A DNA stretch of 64,000 nt. Source: Diplodia intermedia (lineage: Eukaryota > Ascomycota > Dothideomycetes > Botryosphaeriales > Botryosphaeriaceae). Of the stretch, positions 1 to 9,427 are shown in pieces. Made by a program: the position numbers and the translations under genes. Location: the NCBI GenBank assembly GCA_021495925.1, contig JAKEKT010000039.1, forward strand, positions 62,001 through 126,000, in the 5' to 3' direction. Under the pieces are notes generated by a model. That model did not search any database and was not told the DNA's origin. It saw only the letters and a program-made list of their open reading frames with translations. Within the stretch, counting starts at the first letter, position 1; every line of letters starts with the position of its first letter.

Positions 1-190
1 ACGCGGATCCGCAATCCGTATCCCGCAACTCAGTCCGCCCAGCTCCGCGCCATTGGCTGCCGCCGTAGGCTTGACTAACACCACTCCTCCCCCGCTCTCA
101 CCACACCAGCGTATCTGTATAAGCCTGAACATAAGCAACGCCGGCCGCGCCCAATCGCAGCCCATCCCACCCAAAGGCAATTCCGTCACC

Positions 191-2183
191 ATGAAGACCC
201 TGTACCGTGCCCGCCCATCAGCCCGCCGCATCCCATCTCCGCACTATCATCATCCACTCGCACCTCTCCCCAGCCTCCGCCCTCGCCGATCATCACGCCT
301 TAATTCCACGTCATCATCACCACCACCAGCCCGCGACTCGGCGGTCAACCCCTCCGTCGCCCGCAGCCATGTCATGCACCGCGCCCTCCGCTCCGAGCCG
401 CTCCGCATCGTGTCCGGCGCCGGAGGCATCGCCTTCACGCTCTCCGACGGCCGGACGCTGCTCGACGCGTCCAGCGGCCCGGGCGTGTCCTGCCTCGGCC
501 ACCACCAGCCCTCGGTCGCGCGCGCCGTGGCCGACCAGATCAACCGGATCGGCTACGTCTACAGCATCGGCTACACGTCCGAGCCCGCCGAGGAGCTGGC
601 CGCCATGCTGCTGGGAGACCGCCCCGGCGGGCTGTCGCGCGCCATGTTCTTCAACTCGGGCAGCGAGGCTACCGACGCCGCCGTCAAGCTCGCGACGCAG
701 TACTGGGCCGAGAGGGGCGAGGGCCGCCGCCGCCGCAACGTCATCAGCCGCGCGCAGTCGTATCACGGCAATACCATCGGCGCGCTGTGCGTGTCTGGCC
801 ATCGCGCCCGCCGCGAGATGTATGCTGACTGGTTGAGCGGCAACGTCTCGTTCGTAGATCCGTGCTATGCGTATCGGGCGAAGCCGGAGGGCTGGAGCGA
901 CGAGGAGTACGTTGCCCGGCTTATCAAGCAGCTTGATGAGGAGTTTCAACGGCTGGGCCCGGATACGGTGGCGGCGTTCTTTGCTGAGACGATTAGCGGG
1001 ACTACGCTGGGGTGTGTCACTGCGCTCCCTGGGTACTTCAAGGGCGTGCGGGAACTCTGTGACAGATATGGTGCATTGCTGGTGCTTGATGAGGTGAGTG
1101 TCCTCTCGCTCTTGTGCAGGCCTCACTGGTTTTGGGGGAGGGCGTGAGAGAGAGTCAAGAGCCCGGGTTGTTCTCTCGTAAGGGAAGTAGGGTGTTCAGT
1201 GAATGGCCATTGAAGGCCTGCCGACCTTACACGATCGTTTCGAAGCCGCAATCTTGTCGGCAGAAGCTGACAATGCTTGTTGGACGGAGCTAACTCGTGT
1301 AGATCATCTGCGGCATGGGCAAGACGGGGACCATGCATGCCTGGGAACAAGAAGAAGGGTTCCGCGGACCGGACCTGCAGACTGTCGGGAAAGCACTCGG
1401 CGGAGGATTCGTCCCTCTCTCGGCAGTGCTCGTGCATGAGAAGGTATTTGATGCTCTGGCCGCTGGAAGTGGAGCACTTTCGCATGGTCATACATTCCAG
1501 GTAAGACAAGAGCTGTCCGCAGCTGTGCCACAGTGAGTTGCAAAAGGGCCTACTTGCTTCGCAAAGAATATCGCTGTCTCATTGCGTGAGTAGTTGAGGT
1601 TCCGTCTGGATGATCTCTGAAGTGTTCAGAATCTGTATTGACATCCGGATGTTTACGTCAACTGCCCACGTGAGAAGAGTGCAATCTCCATTGTGCCAAA
1701 GAAGCCCGAAGTTGGTTGCAATCCTCTGTGGTATGGCAGCAAACCCAGCTTACCAAAGATTCGTAGGCGCACCCCACGGCCTGCGCAGCAGCGATTGAGG
1801 TCCAAAAAATCATCGAGCGGGATGGTCTGCTCGAAAATTGCCGCAAGATGGGCGCTCTACTCGGAGAACTAATGGAAGCGGAGATCCTGCCGCTCCCCTT
1901 GGTAGGTGACGTCCGCGGGCGAGGACTGTATTACGCCGCCGAGTTCGTTTTAGACAAGCAAGCGAAGACGGCATTTCCAGTGGGCGAGCACTTCTCCAAC
2001 AAGGTTGTCGCGGCGGCATCGGACTTGGGATTGAATATCCTGGGGAACTTGGGTAAGACCGGGCCAATCGATGTAGAGCATGTCATGATCACGCCGCCGT
2101 ATATCATCACGGAAGCGGAGGTTGTGAGAGTGGTGCAGCTGCTGAAGCAAGCGATCCAGAGGGCGAGCGAGGCGTATCTGTAG
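191..2183 (+). CDS. PLP-dependent class III aminotransferase, probably mitochondrial
   Basis: Three exons, 191-1093, 1303-1500 and 1767-2183, join in frame to 505 residues. The fold-type I class III family transfers an amino group from an amine or omega-amino acid to a 2-oxo acid. Visible family marks are the early FNSGSEATDAAVKLA stretch that binds the PLP phosphate, the LLVLDE aspartate (about D300) that holds the pyridine nitrogen, and the Schiff-base lysine in TVGKALGGG (about K331), followed across the second intron by GHTFQ-AHPTACAAA. Both introns fall inside conserved motifs, which fixes the junctions. The ATG at 191 is chosen because the frame upstream has only a TTG. The first 60 or so residues are rich in Arg, Ser and Pro without acidic residues, which suggests a mitochondrial presequence (inference). 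The substrate cannot be told from sequence. COX10 follows about 240 bp downstream on the same strand. Confidence 0.88.
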
Positions 2184-2419
2184 ACGCATAGACAATCAAA
2201 CTGCCCAATTGGGCAATTGCACGGCAGGCGACGGCATTGCTTCCCGTTGCAGAAGGTGATCTGAGGAGGTTGAGAGAGCGAAGAACCAATGCGGCGGGGT
2301 TGATATGTCAGTTGCTTGGCTGCGCCACGTGCGGCGGGAGTTGGACCCAGCCAGCTGCGGCTTCGGCAAAAACACCCTCGCCCTCGGCCTCCAACCACCA
2401 TGACACGAAGTCGCAAGAC

Positions 2420-4021
2420 ATGATCCTCCGACCTCCCCTGCTGCGCAGTGCGCCTCTGCAGGATGCCGCCCCCCTCTGTCTGCGATGCCTGCGCCGACTC
2501 GAACGCTCCCAGCTCCCGCCCCGCCGCCTGCTGTCCACCTCGCGCGCCGTGAAGGACGCCGCTCTCGCCTCCCGCAACCCCCGCACCGCCTTCAAGAAGG
2601 AATACTTTTGGGCCAATGCCGTGCTGGACGACGTGCTGCAGGGCGCACGACGCGGTGTCTGGAGCAATGCCGTCCCCGGCCGCAATGGTGACAAAGGCGC
2701 TGCGCCGGCGACGCTGCACGAGCAACCCAAGATCGCCCACGTCGTCAACCACGATGCCACCGCAGGCACCGAGCTCGCCAACGAGCTGCCCCACCGCCGC
2801 CGGAAGCGCTTAAGAGAAGAGGCCAAGCAAGCAGCAGCTTCGGAAACAGCCTCAGACACAGAGATCCGCCCCGACGCCTCAGCCGCCCTCTCGACCAGCG
2901 CCCAAGCTCTCCCCGCACAATCCCTCCGCCGCCGCTTCTTCACCTACCTCGCCCTCACCAAGCCGCGCCTCTCCTTCCTCATCGTGCTAACCGCCACGGT
3001 GCCGTACGCCATCTACCCGGTCCCCGCGCTGCTGGCGCCGGCCGTGACGTCGACGCCCTCGCTCTCGACCCTCACCCTCCTCTTCCTCACGACCGGCACC
3101 GGCCTCGCGTCCGCCTCGGCCAACACGTTCAACATGCTCTTCGAGCCCGCCCACGACGCCAAGATGAGCCGCACCAAGAACCGGCCGCTCGTGCGCGGCC
3201 TCGTCAGCAAGCGCGCCGCGCTGGTCTTCGCGCTCGGCACGGGCTTCGCCGGCGTCGCCTCGCTCTACTACGGCGTCAACCCGACCGTCGCCTTCCTCGG
3301 GGGCCTCAACATCGTGCTCTACGCCGGGTGCTACACGCCGCTCAAGCGCGTGTCGGCACTCAACACGTGGGTCGGGGCCGTCGTCGGCGGCATCCCGCCG
3401 CTGATGGGCTGGACGGCGGCGGCGGGCCAGTGCGCGACGGGGGCGGGCACGTGGGACGAGCTGCTCCTGGGCCCCGGCAGCGCGGGCGGCTGGCTGCTCG
3501 GCGCGCTGCTGTTCGCCTGGCAGTTTCCCCACTTCAACGCGCTGTCGTGGACGATCCGCGACGAGTACCGCGCCGCCGGATACCGCATGCTGGCCTGGAC
3601 CAACGCCCGCATGAACGCCCGCGTCGCCCTGCGCTACTCGCTGCTCATGTTCCCCGTCTGTGTCGGTCTTGCTGCTGTTGGTGTCGTCGACTGGGGCTTC
3701 GTCGTGACGAGCTCCGCTATCAATGGCTGGATGACGTATAATGCTGCTAGGTTTTGGTGGTATGAGGGCGCGCGGGGCACGGCGCGCGGCTTGTTTTGGG
3801 CTAGCGTCTGGCATCTGCCCATCGTCCTGGTGCTGGCCATGGCGCATAAGAAGGGCTTGTGGCAGCGCGTGTGGCGGGCTGTCGTGGGAGAGCCGGTCGT
3901 GGATGGGGACGAGGAGGACGACGAGTATTGGGATGATGAGGATGAAGAGGATGGCCAGCAGAAGGTGGTTTCGCCGCCGCCGCCGGGAAAGGCGGTCGTA
4001 CCGGTTGTTGCTGCTAGGTGA
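2420..4021 (+). CDS. cox10: Protohaem IX farnesyltransferase COX10 (haem O synthase)
   Basis: Single-exon gene of 533 residues. COX10 adds a farnesyl group to haem B to make haem O, the precursor of the haem A of cytochrome c oxidase, in the mitochondrial inner membrane. The UbiA prenyltransferase domain runs from about residue 172 to 490 with several hydrophobic helices. The first catalytic loop is visible as NTFNMLFEPAHDAKMSRTKNRPLVRG (Asn and Asp ligands for the Mg-diphosphate) and a second conserved loop is YTPLKRVSALNTWVGAVVGG. The N-terminus (MILRPPLLRSAP...) is basic and looks like a presequence, followed by about 110 residues of low conservation. The C-terminus ends in a strongly acidic tail (about 15 Asp/Glu) that is odd for the family. 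The ATG at 2420 is the only in-frame ATG before the domain. Confidence 0.95.
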   Translation: MILRPPLLRSAPLQDAAPLCLRCLRRLERSQLPPRRLLSTSRAVKDAALASRNPRTAFKKEYFWANAVLDDVLQGARRGVWSNAVPGRNGDKGAAPATLHEQPKIAHVVNHDATAGTELANELPHRRRKRLREEAKQAAASETASDTEIRPDASAALSTSAQALPAQSLRRRFFTYLALTKPRLSFLIVLTATVPYAIYPVPALLAPAVTSTPSLSTLTLLFLTTGTGLASASANTFNMLFEPAHDAKMSRTKNRPLVRGLVSKRAALVFALGTGFAGVASLYYGVNPTVAFLGGLNIVLYAGCYTPLKRVSALNTWVGAVVGGIPPLMGWTAAAGQCATGAGTWDELLLGPGSAGGWLLGALLFAWQFPHFNALSWTIRDEYRAAGYRMLAWTNARMNARVALRYSLLMFPVCVGLAAVGVVDWGFVVTSSAINGWMTYNAARFWWYEGARGTARGLFWASVWHLPIVLVLAMAHKKGLWQRVWRAVVGEPVVDGDEEDDEYWDDEDEEDGQQKVVSPPPPGKAVVPVVAAR

Positions 4022-5882
4022 GGATGGTTTGGGGTTGATGGATGGGGGAGGGAGCGGATGGGTTCGATATGCTGGCTAGCTGGCTGGCTGACCAGCTGGG
4101 TCTCTTTCCATCAGCAGCAGCATCAGCAGCAAAGTAGACGAGGATAGTTGGCCGATGGTGCTGCTACTTGTGTTTTGATAGCTTATTGTACGTTTGTATC
4201 TCTTGGGCTTCTTTCATCTACGGATGGAGGGGCGTTTTTGGCCCACGCCCCCGTCTTCATGCGCGCCCTCGCTTTTTTTTTTTTCTTTTCTTGACGCAGA
4301 ATGTCAAGGTTTAGTCGCACCCGTGTCTCCGCCATGTAGCCTTATCAAGGTCTTCGGAATCAGCGGGGGACAGTTCAAAAGCCATTGTCAGGCGTTTTCA
4401 CCTTGAGCTGAGCAGACACACGAGAGAAGAACAAGAAGGGATACTATGGGTGTGGCTTCTCCACCGTCGCTGATGGTGGAACGAGGTAGAAGACTGGTCG
4501 TTGGCTGGGTCTAGACTACAGTGCGTGGCGGCTGATCCTCGCCCTCCCCCCGGTGGTGTTGGGGAGCGTAACACCAGGCCATATTGTCATCAAAGCATTG
4601 GAAATTTGTCCTTTTTTTAATGCACCACGATTGATCCGACTGGCTTGGTAATGAAGACTCTTCCGACTCCGGGACCTTGGGGGTGAAAGGCCAAACTGTT
4701 GGTGCTTGTATTTTGCAAAAACCATGTAGGGACGTCAGGGTTTGTGCGAAGACGTTGGAGGTCCGAGACCGGGGCGCTCTCCGCTTGGGAGGAGCTAGGC
4801 TAGACCCCTCCGACGATGTTATGGTCAGCCCGGCTCAGGTTTTTTTAGCTGTGCCCAAGGGCATTTGGACAAGGTCGAAGGCAACTGATTTAATCCACCA
4901 AATCGTTGAACGAGGTTGCTTGTGGTAGGACGGTTAAACAGCGAGAGGAGGAAAGGGAAATGGAAAGTATTGGCATCACGTCAAAACGGCACGTTGCGAT
5001 GCCGATCGAGGTGACGCATTGCTCAAGCGGTAAGCGCCGGAGCAGCGTGCAAGCGAAGCTGGGGGAGCAGCAGCAAGGAAGAGAGCTCGAGCAAGGATTG
5101 TGGGATTGGGAGGAAAAGCGGGCGGCCACAACCCGTCATTGGCCGCCACCGCCGTCTCCTCACCTCGCCCGCATCATCGCCCACGACATGACCCCCTTTT
5201 CCTCTTCTGGAACCGACGGCGAAATATTGGATTTTCTGCAGCCCTCGCACCTCGTGTTCGCCCGCCATCTTGTCCACCTGCCCCGCGCGGACACGAGCGT
5301 GTTTGCCCGCCACCGCTCCGCTTCTTTGGCTTCCGTCACGCTGCGTCGCTAGCCACGACGGTGCGCTGGCGAGGGCTGGAGGAACGGACGACAGTCATGC
5401 GGCCTTTCTTCTGCACCCGGGCGAGCCGGCGGAGTCTAGACACGACCATGACGAACTCGGCCCACGGCCAGGCACCGCGGCAGGCAATGCCGGTGGTTGA
5501 ATCTGCGGGGCAGCTAGTCTTCCTCCGCAAATGACAGGCCGCCAGCCCTGCAGCTCTCTGCTAATGATAGCAGCTCAAGACTCGCCGTTGACAGCCCGGC
5601 TCAAGCCACCCACCTGATCCGGCCCCGTCATCACACCTTCGTTCCTGCGGCTCCCCGGAATAGAGGACGTCAGCCCATGCGGGAGGCAAGCCATGCAGGT
5701 ACCTTCACGCCGCCAATCCGCGTTTTTTTCTCCTTTCGGCGGCATATAAGTTGCTTCTGGCCGCCCCTGTCTGCTGCTCTCTTTTACTCGTTGCTCTCCT
5801 GCTCCATTTTCTTGTGTGCTCGTGGAAGACCCGGACGGAGCAAACCACACTCGCTATTCTTTAATCAATAGTCTTAATTCCA
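4022..5882. other. Intergenic region between COX10 and the GH17 gene
   Basis: I see no convincing gene in these 1.86 kb. Open frames here lack introns, homology or codon bias. Just downstream of COX10 there are short CTGG and CAG tandem runs (about 4077-4130). The last 200 bp hold a plausible promoter for the GH17 gene. Confidence 0.6.
5713..5749 (+). promoter_or_regulatory. Candidate core promoter of the GH17-But2 gene (CCAAT and TATA-like box)
   Basis: A CCAAT pentamer lies at 5713-5717 and a CATATAA box at about 5743-5749, roughly 135 bp before the ATG at 5883, followed by a pyrimidine-rich leader. Spacing fits a fungal promoter with a TATA box, but this rests on motif reading only. Confidence 0.4.
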
Positions 5883-7703
5883 ATGCGCTACTCCACCCTC
5901 CTCGGCCTCGCGGCCAGCCTCAGCACGGCTGCGGCCCAGATCAAAGGCTTCAACTATGGCAGCACTCTGACCACGGGCGCCGCCAAATCCACGGCCGACT
6001 TCACGACCGAGTTCAACATGGCCAAGAACCTCGTGGGCGCCTCGGGCTTCACCTCGGCACGCCTCTACACCATGATCCAGGGCGGGACCGCCAGCACGCC
6101 CATCGCCGCCATCCAGGCCGCCATCGACACGAAGACGTCGCTGCTGCTGGGCCTGTGGGCGTCGGCAGGCCAGGCCAGCTTCGACAACGAGGTCGCCGCG
6201 CTCAAGGCCGCCATCGCGCAGTACGGCACCGCCCTCGCCGACCTCATCGTCGGCATCTCGGTCGGCTCCGAGGACCTGTACCGCGTGTCGCCGACGGGCA
6301 TCATCAACAAGAGCGGCGCCGGCGCGGACCCGCAGGTGCTCGTCTCGTACATCGACCAGGTGCGCACCGCCATCTCCGGCACCGCCGCGTCGGGCGCGTC
6401 CATCGGGCACGTCGACACGTGGACCGCCTTCGTCAACGGCTCCAACAGCGCCGTCGTCGACGCCGTCGACTGGCTCGGCTTCGACGGCTACCCGTACTTC
6501 CAGAACACGCAGGCCAACGCCATCGGCAACGCCAAGGCCCTCTTCGACGACTCGGTCGCGGCGACGCGGGGCGCGGCCAAGGGCAAGCCCGTCTGGATCA
6601 CCGAGACGGGCTGGCCCGTCAGCGGCCCGCAGGAGAACGAGGCCGTGGCCAGCGTCGAGAACGCAAAGACGTACTGGGACGAGGTCGGCTGCCCGCTGTT
6701 CGGCAACACCAACACGTGGTGGTACACGCTGCAGGACGCCGTGCCCGACACCCCCAGCCCCAGCTTCGGCCTCGTCCCCGCCGGCGCCGGCGACACTCCG
6801 CTGTTCGATCTGACGTGCGGCGCTGCCGCCAACGATGACCCTGCCTCCTCCCCGTCGAGCAGCTCTTCGGCTGCCTCCTTTGCCGAGACTTCGGCTGCCG
6901 CTGCTGCTTCCACCGCGGCCTCTTCTGCCGCGGCATCTGCTCCTGCGGCGTCGTCCGCTGCCGCATCTTCAGCCGCTTCCAGCGCGGGTTCCTCTGCCCC
7001 GGCCTCTTCAGCTGCCTCTTCCGCAGCTCCCGCTCCCAGCGGCCCCGCAGCCTCCTCGAGCCTCACCACCGTCATGACCACGCTCACAACAACCTACTGC
7101 CCTACAACCGGCCTCACCTCCACCACCACCGCCACCAACTCCCCCTCCTCCTCGTCCTCCTCCCCCTCCTCCTCCTCCCCATCTTCCTCCCCCTCCCCCT
7201 CCTCCTGCCCCCCCAACCTCTCCGGCCCCTACGAATTCCCCCACCTCATCATCCCCATCTCCCGCACCTCCCCCACCACCTCCTTCCCCACCTCCTACAA
7301 CGGCACCGTCTCCCCCACCACCTCCTCCCTCTTCAACTTCGACATCCCGGCTTCCCTCGCCGGCAAGACGTGCTCCCTCGTCTTCCTGCTGCCGCGCAAG
7401 GCGGACCTGGTGACGAGCGACTACACGTTATCCGGGGCCGGGGGGATCGCGGTGAGGAGGTTGGCTGAGCCCGCGATGGAGGGGAGGACGACGTGGCGGG
7501 ATGTGGAGGAGGCGGGGGCGGAGGATGATGTGGTGGGGGAGGTGGGGGAGGTGGTGGAGGGGGGCGCGTGGGTTGTGGCGAGTGCGCCGTGTGAGGCGGG
7601 GAGTAGGGTGGGGTATGAGGTTGCGGCGACGGGGGGGCTGGAGTTGGTGTGGTTTGAGGATTGGAATCCGAGCCCGGTTGGGTTGTTTGTTAGGGTTTGT
7701 TAG
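5883..7703 (+). CDS. Secreted GH17 beta-1,3-glucanase with C-terminal But2 domain
   Basis: Intron-free, 606 residues. Residues 1-18 are a signal peptide (hydrophobic, ending AAA before QIKGFNYG). Residues 19-312 are a GH17 (endo-1,3-beta-glucosidase) catalytic domain: the acid/base glutamate is in VGISVGSED (E130) and the nucleophile in WITETGWP (E241), and WWYTLQDAVP closes the barrel. A Ser/Ala linker (about 315-395) and a Thr then Ser/Pro-rich linker (about 395-440), probably O-glycosylated, lead to a second domain at about 448-606. Its YEFPHLIIPIS, GTVSPTTSSLFNFDIP, GKTCSLVFLLP and final NPSPVGLFVRVC match the But2 C-terminal family (PF09792) found in many fungal secreted proteins. The likely role is remodelling or binding of cell-wall glucan. 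There is no GPI signal, unlike the Scw/EglC relatives. Base composition changes sharply: CT-rich linker, then G-rich coding strand after 7470. Confidence 0.9.
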   Translation: MRYSTLLGLAASLSTAAAQIKGFNYGSTLTTGAAKSTADFTTEFNMAKNLVGASGFTSARLYTMIQGGTASTPIAAIQAAIDTKTSLLLGLWASAGQASFDNEVAALKAAIAQYGTALADLIVGISVGSEDLYRVSPTGIINKSGAGADPQVLVSYIDQVRTAISGTAASGASIGHVDTWTAFVNGSNSAVVDAVDWLGFDGYPYFQNTQANAIGNAKALFDDSVAATRGAAKGKPVWITETGWPVSGPQENEAVASVENAKTYWDEVGCPLFGNTNTWWYTLQDAVPDTPSPSFGLVPAGAGDTPLFDLTCGAAANDDPASSPSSSSSAASFAETSAAAAASTAASSAAASAPAASSAAASSAASSAGSSAPASSAASSAAPAPSGPAASSSLTTVMTTLTTTYCPTTGLTSTTTATNSPSSSSSSPSSSSPSSSPSPSSCPPNLSGPYEFPHLIIPISRTSPTTSFPTSYNGTVSPTTSSLFNFDIPASLAGKTCSLVFLLPRKADLVTSDYTLSGAGGIAVRRLAEPAMEGRTTWRDVEEAGAEDDVVGEVGEVVEGGAWVVASAPCEAGSRVGYEVAATGGLELVWFEDWNPSPVGLFVRVC

Positions 7704-8347
7704 GTGGTGGGTGGTTGGTTGGGGGGAGGGGGGGATGGGATGTAAAATGATGATTGTAATGATGATGGATGGGGATGGGATGTTTTGTATATGATTTGGA
7801 AGGAGGGGGACGGGTGGGGGGGGATTGGATGGTGTGTTTTCTTCTTCTTCTGTCATCTTGCAGACGACGAAGAGAGGGGAGGAAAGGGGATTAATATGTA
7901 GCCTTAATCGAACACCATCCAGGATCTATCATTAACGCGCTTGGACATTCTTTTGTATAGAGTCGTGAAATCCGTTTGCATGTGAGGGTTTTTGCAGCGT
8001 ACATGTTATGAAGGTTAGAAAGGTCTGCCCGGAAGTGATATCAGGTACTAATCGAAGCCAAAGGGAGTAGAAGCATGCAGCACTACCATGTATAGTAGGC
8101 AAACCTCTACCTCGGTCTTTTTTTTTATATAATCCGTCTCTTCCGCTCCGCGCTTTCTAACAAGGATCTATGCTACTGCTACTACTACTACCTTACCGAC
8201 CACCACACATCACCATTCCTCCAAACACGAGGCACCCATCTTCTCCACCCTCCCTTTCCTCGCACTGCACCTCCCACAACCTTCAACCGCTCGTTCCCCC
8301 TCAATCCCGCACGACCGCAAATCACAAAAAAACAAAAATTCTATCAG

Positions 8348-8372
8348 GCCGCCGCCGCCGCCGCCGCCGCCG
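8348..8372. repeat. (GCC)n microsatellite, 25 bp
   Basis: About eight perfect GCC units in a noncoding stretch. Confidence 0.9.
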
Positions 8373-8520
8373 TCACACCGTCGTCGCACCGTCGTCGCCG
8401 ATCCACACACCCCCACAACGCACGTCCCACATAACGAGCCATATCTTAACACCAAAGAAGAAGAAAAAAGTTCTTCTCTTCACAACCACAACAACAGCGC
8501 AAAAGAGAAAGCAAGGCTAC

Positions 8521-8640
8521 TCCCCCCTTAAACTGTCAACCTCCTGATTGCAGTGGATGTACATACAACACCGTTACGGTATCATTGAAAAGCATCCCCT
8601 TTTAGCAGTCAGACGCGCTAGCCAATTGCGCCACGGAGGA
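8521..8640 (-). pseudogene. tRNA-like sequence with intron-like insert and damaged T arm
   Basis: Read on the minus strand from 8640, the first 39 nt make a good tRNA 5' half: a TCCTCCG acceptor strand, TG, a D stem GCGC/GCGC around AATTGGCTA, then an anticodon stem TCTGA and loop CTGCTAA (anticodon GCT). About 50 nt later a matching 3' anticodon strand TCAGG and AGGTT variable loop appear, followed by GACAGTTTAAG, the start of a T arm. The 3' half of the T stem is missing and GGGGGA stands where CGGAGGA would be expected. The D arm is not of serine type and there is no long variable arm, although GCT would be a serine anticodon. A degenerate tRNA with an intron is the simplest reading; a functional gene is unlikely. 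Confidence 0.35.
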
Positions 8641-9427
8641 GTTTGTTTGCGGCAAACCCCCCTTTTTTATCCAACAGGATTGTCGGGGTGGTGGCTGTTG
8701 ATTGGGGGGTGGGTTGGGTGGGTGAGTTTATAAAGGCTATGTGTGGGTGGGTGGATGCTGGTGGGGTCTTGTCTCTAGATATGGGCGTGGACGCGGTGGT
8801 GAAAAGGGTGTTGTTGTTGTTCTCTACCCGCGTTCATCTCATACCGAGCCGTCGGGGGTAGATGCATGGTGAGAGATCACGATTTGAGACGACGGTGGAA
8901 AGGGGGCGTTCGCGAAAGAAGGAAAGGGGGGGGAAAAAAAAAGACTTCAAACCTTACCCGCATGCGCGCGGCTACTGCGAAAACAGTTGGGAGAATCTGC
9001 GAGGGAAGAAGGCGTGCGAAGATATGCATGGGACTCACGTTTTTTTTTTTTTCATCAACACATTCCTTCAACGTGACAAAAGGGAATGAATCCACTAGCA
9101 GAATAGATAGTAAAGTTGTCCATACCTTTCTTCTCCGACGAAACAAAAATCTCAACAACAAAGCCTCGGAAACGTCTTTTCGCTATAAACACGCATCTCC
9201 CTTGATCGTTTATACATGAACTCATAACCCATGAAGAAGCCACCCCCGTTCCCCGCAAAACAGGTCGCCTCCCCGCCTCCGCCTCCACACCAGCAACGAC
9301 AATTTCGCTCTCTATCATATACACTTACCAACACCACCACCACCGTACTCACCTCCCCAATCTTTTCTAACAAAAAAAAAAAGAAAAGAAACACACATCC
9401 ATCTACACCCCACCCCACCCTCTACTT

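Larger units (their letters stand above)
7704..9427. other. Intergenic region between convergent GH17 and MFS genes
   Basis: No protein gene is supported. It contains 3' flanks of both genes, a (GCC)n run, several poly-T/poly-A tracts, and a tRNA-like sequence on the minus strand, listed separately. Confidence 0.6.

Noticed and set aside
53..190. 46 extra codons upstream of the aminotransferase ATG
   Set aside because: The upstream start would be a TTG; the ATG at 191 has a good context.
2987..3847. 286-codon minus-strand frame opposite COX10
   Set aside because: Arg/Asp/Gly-rich shadow of the COX10 coding strand, no family resemblance.
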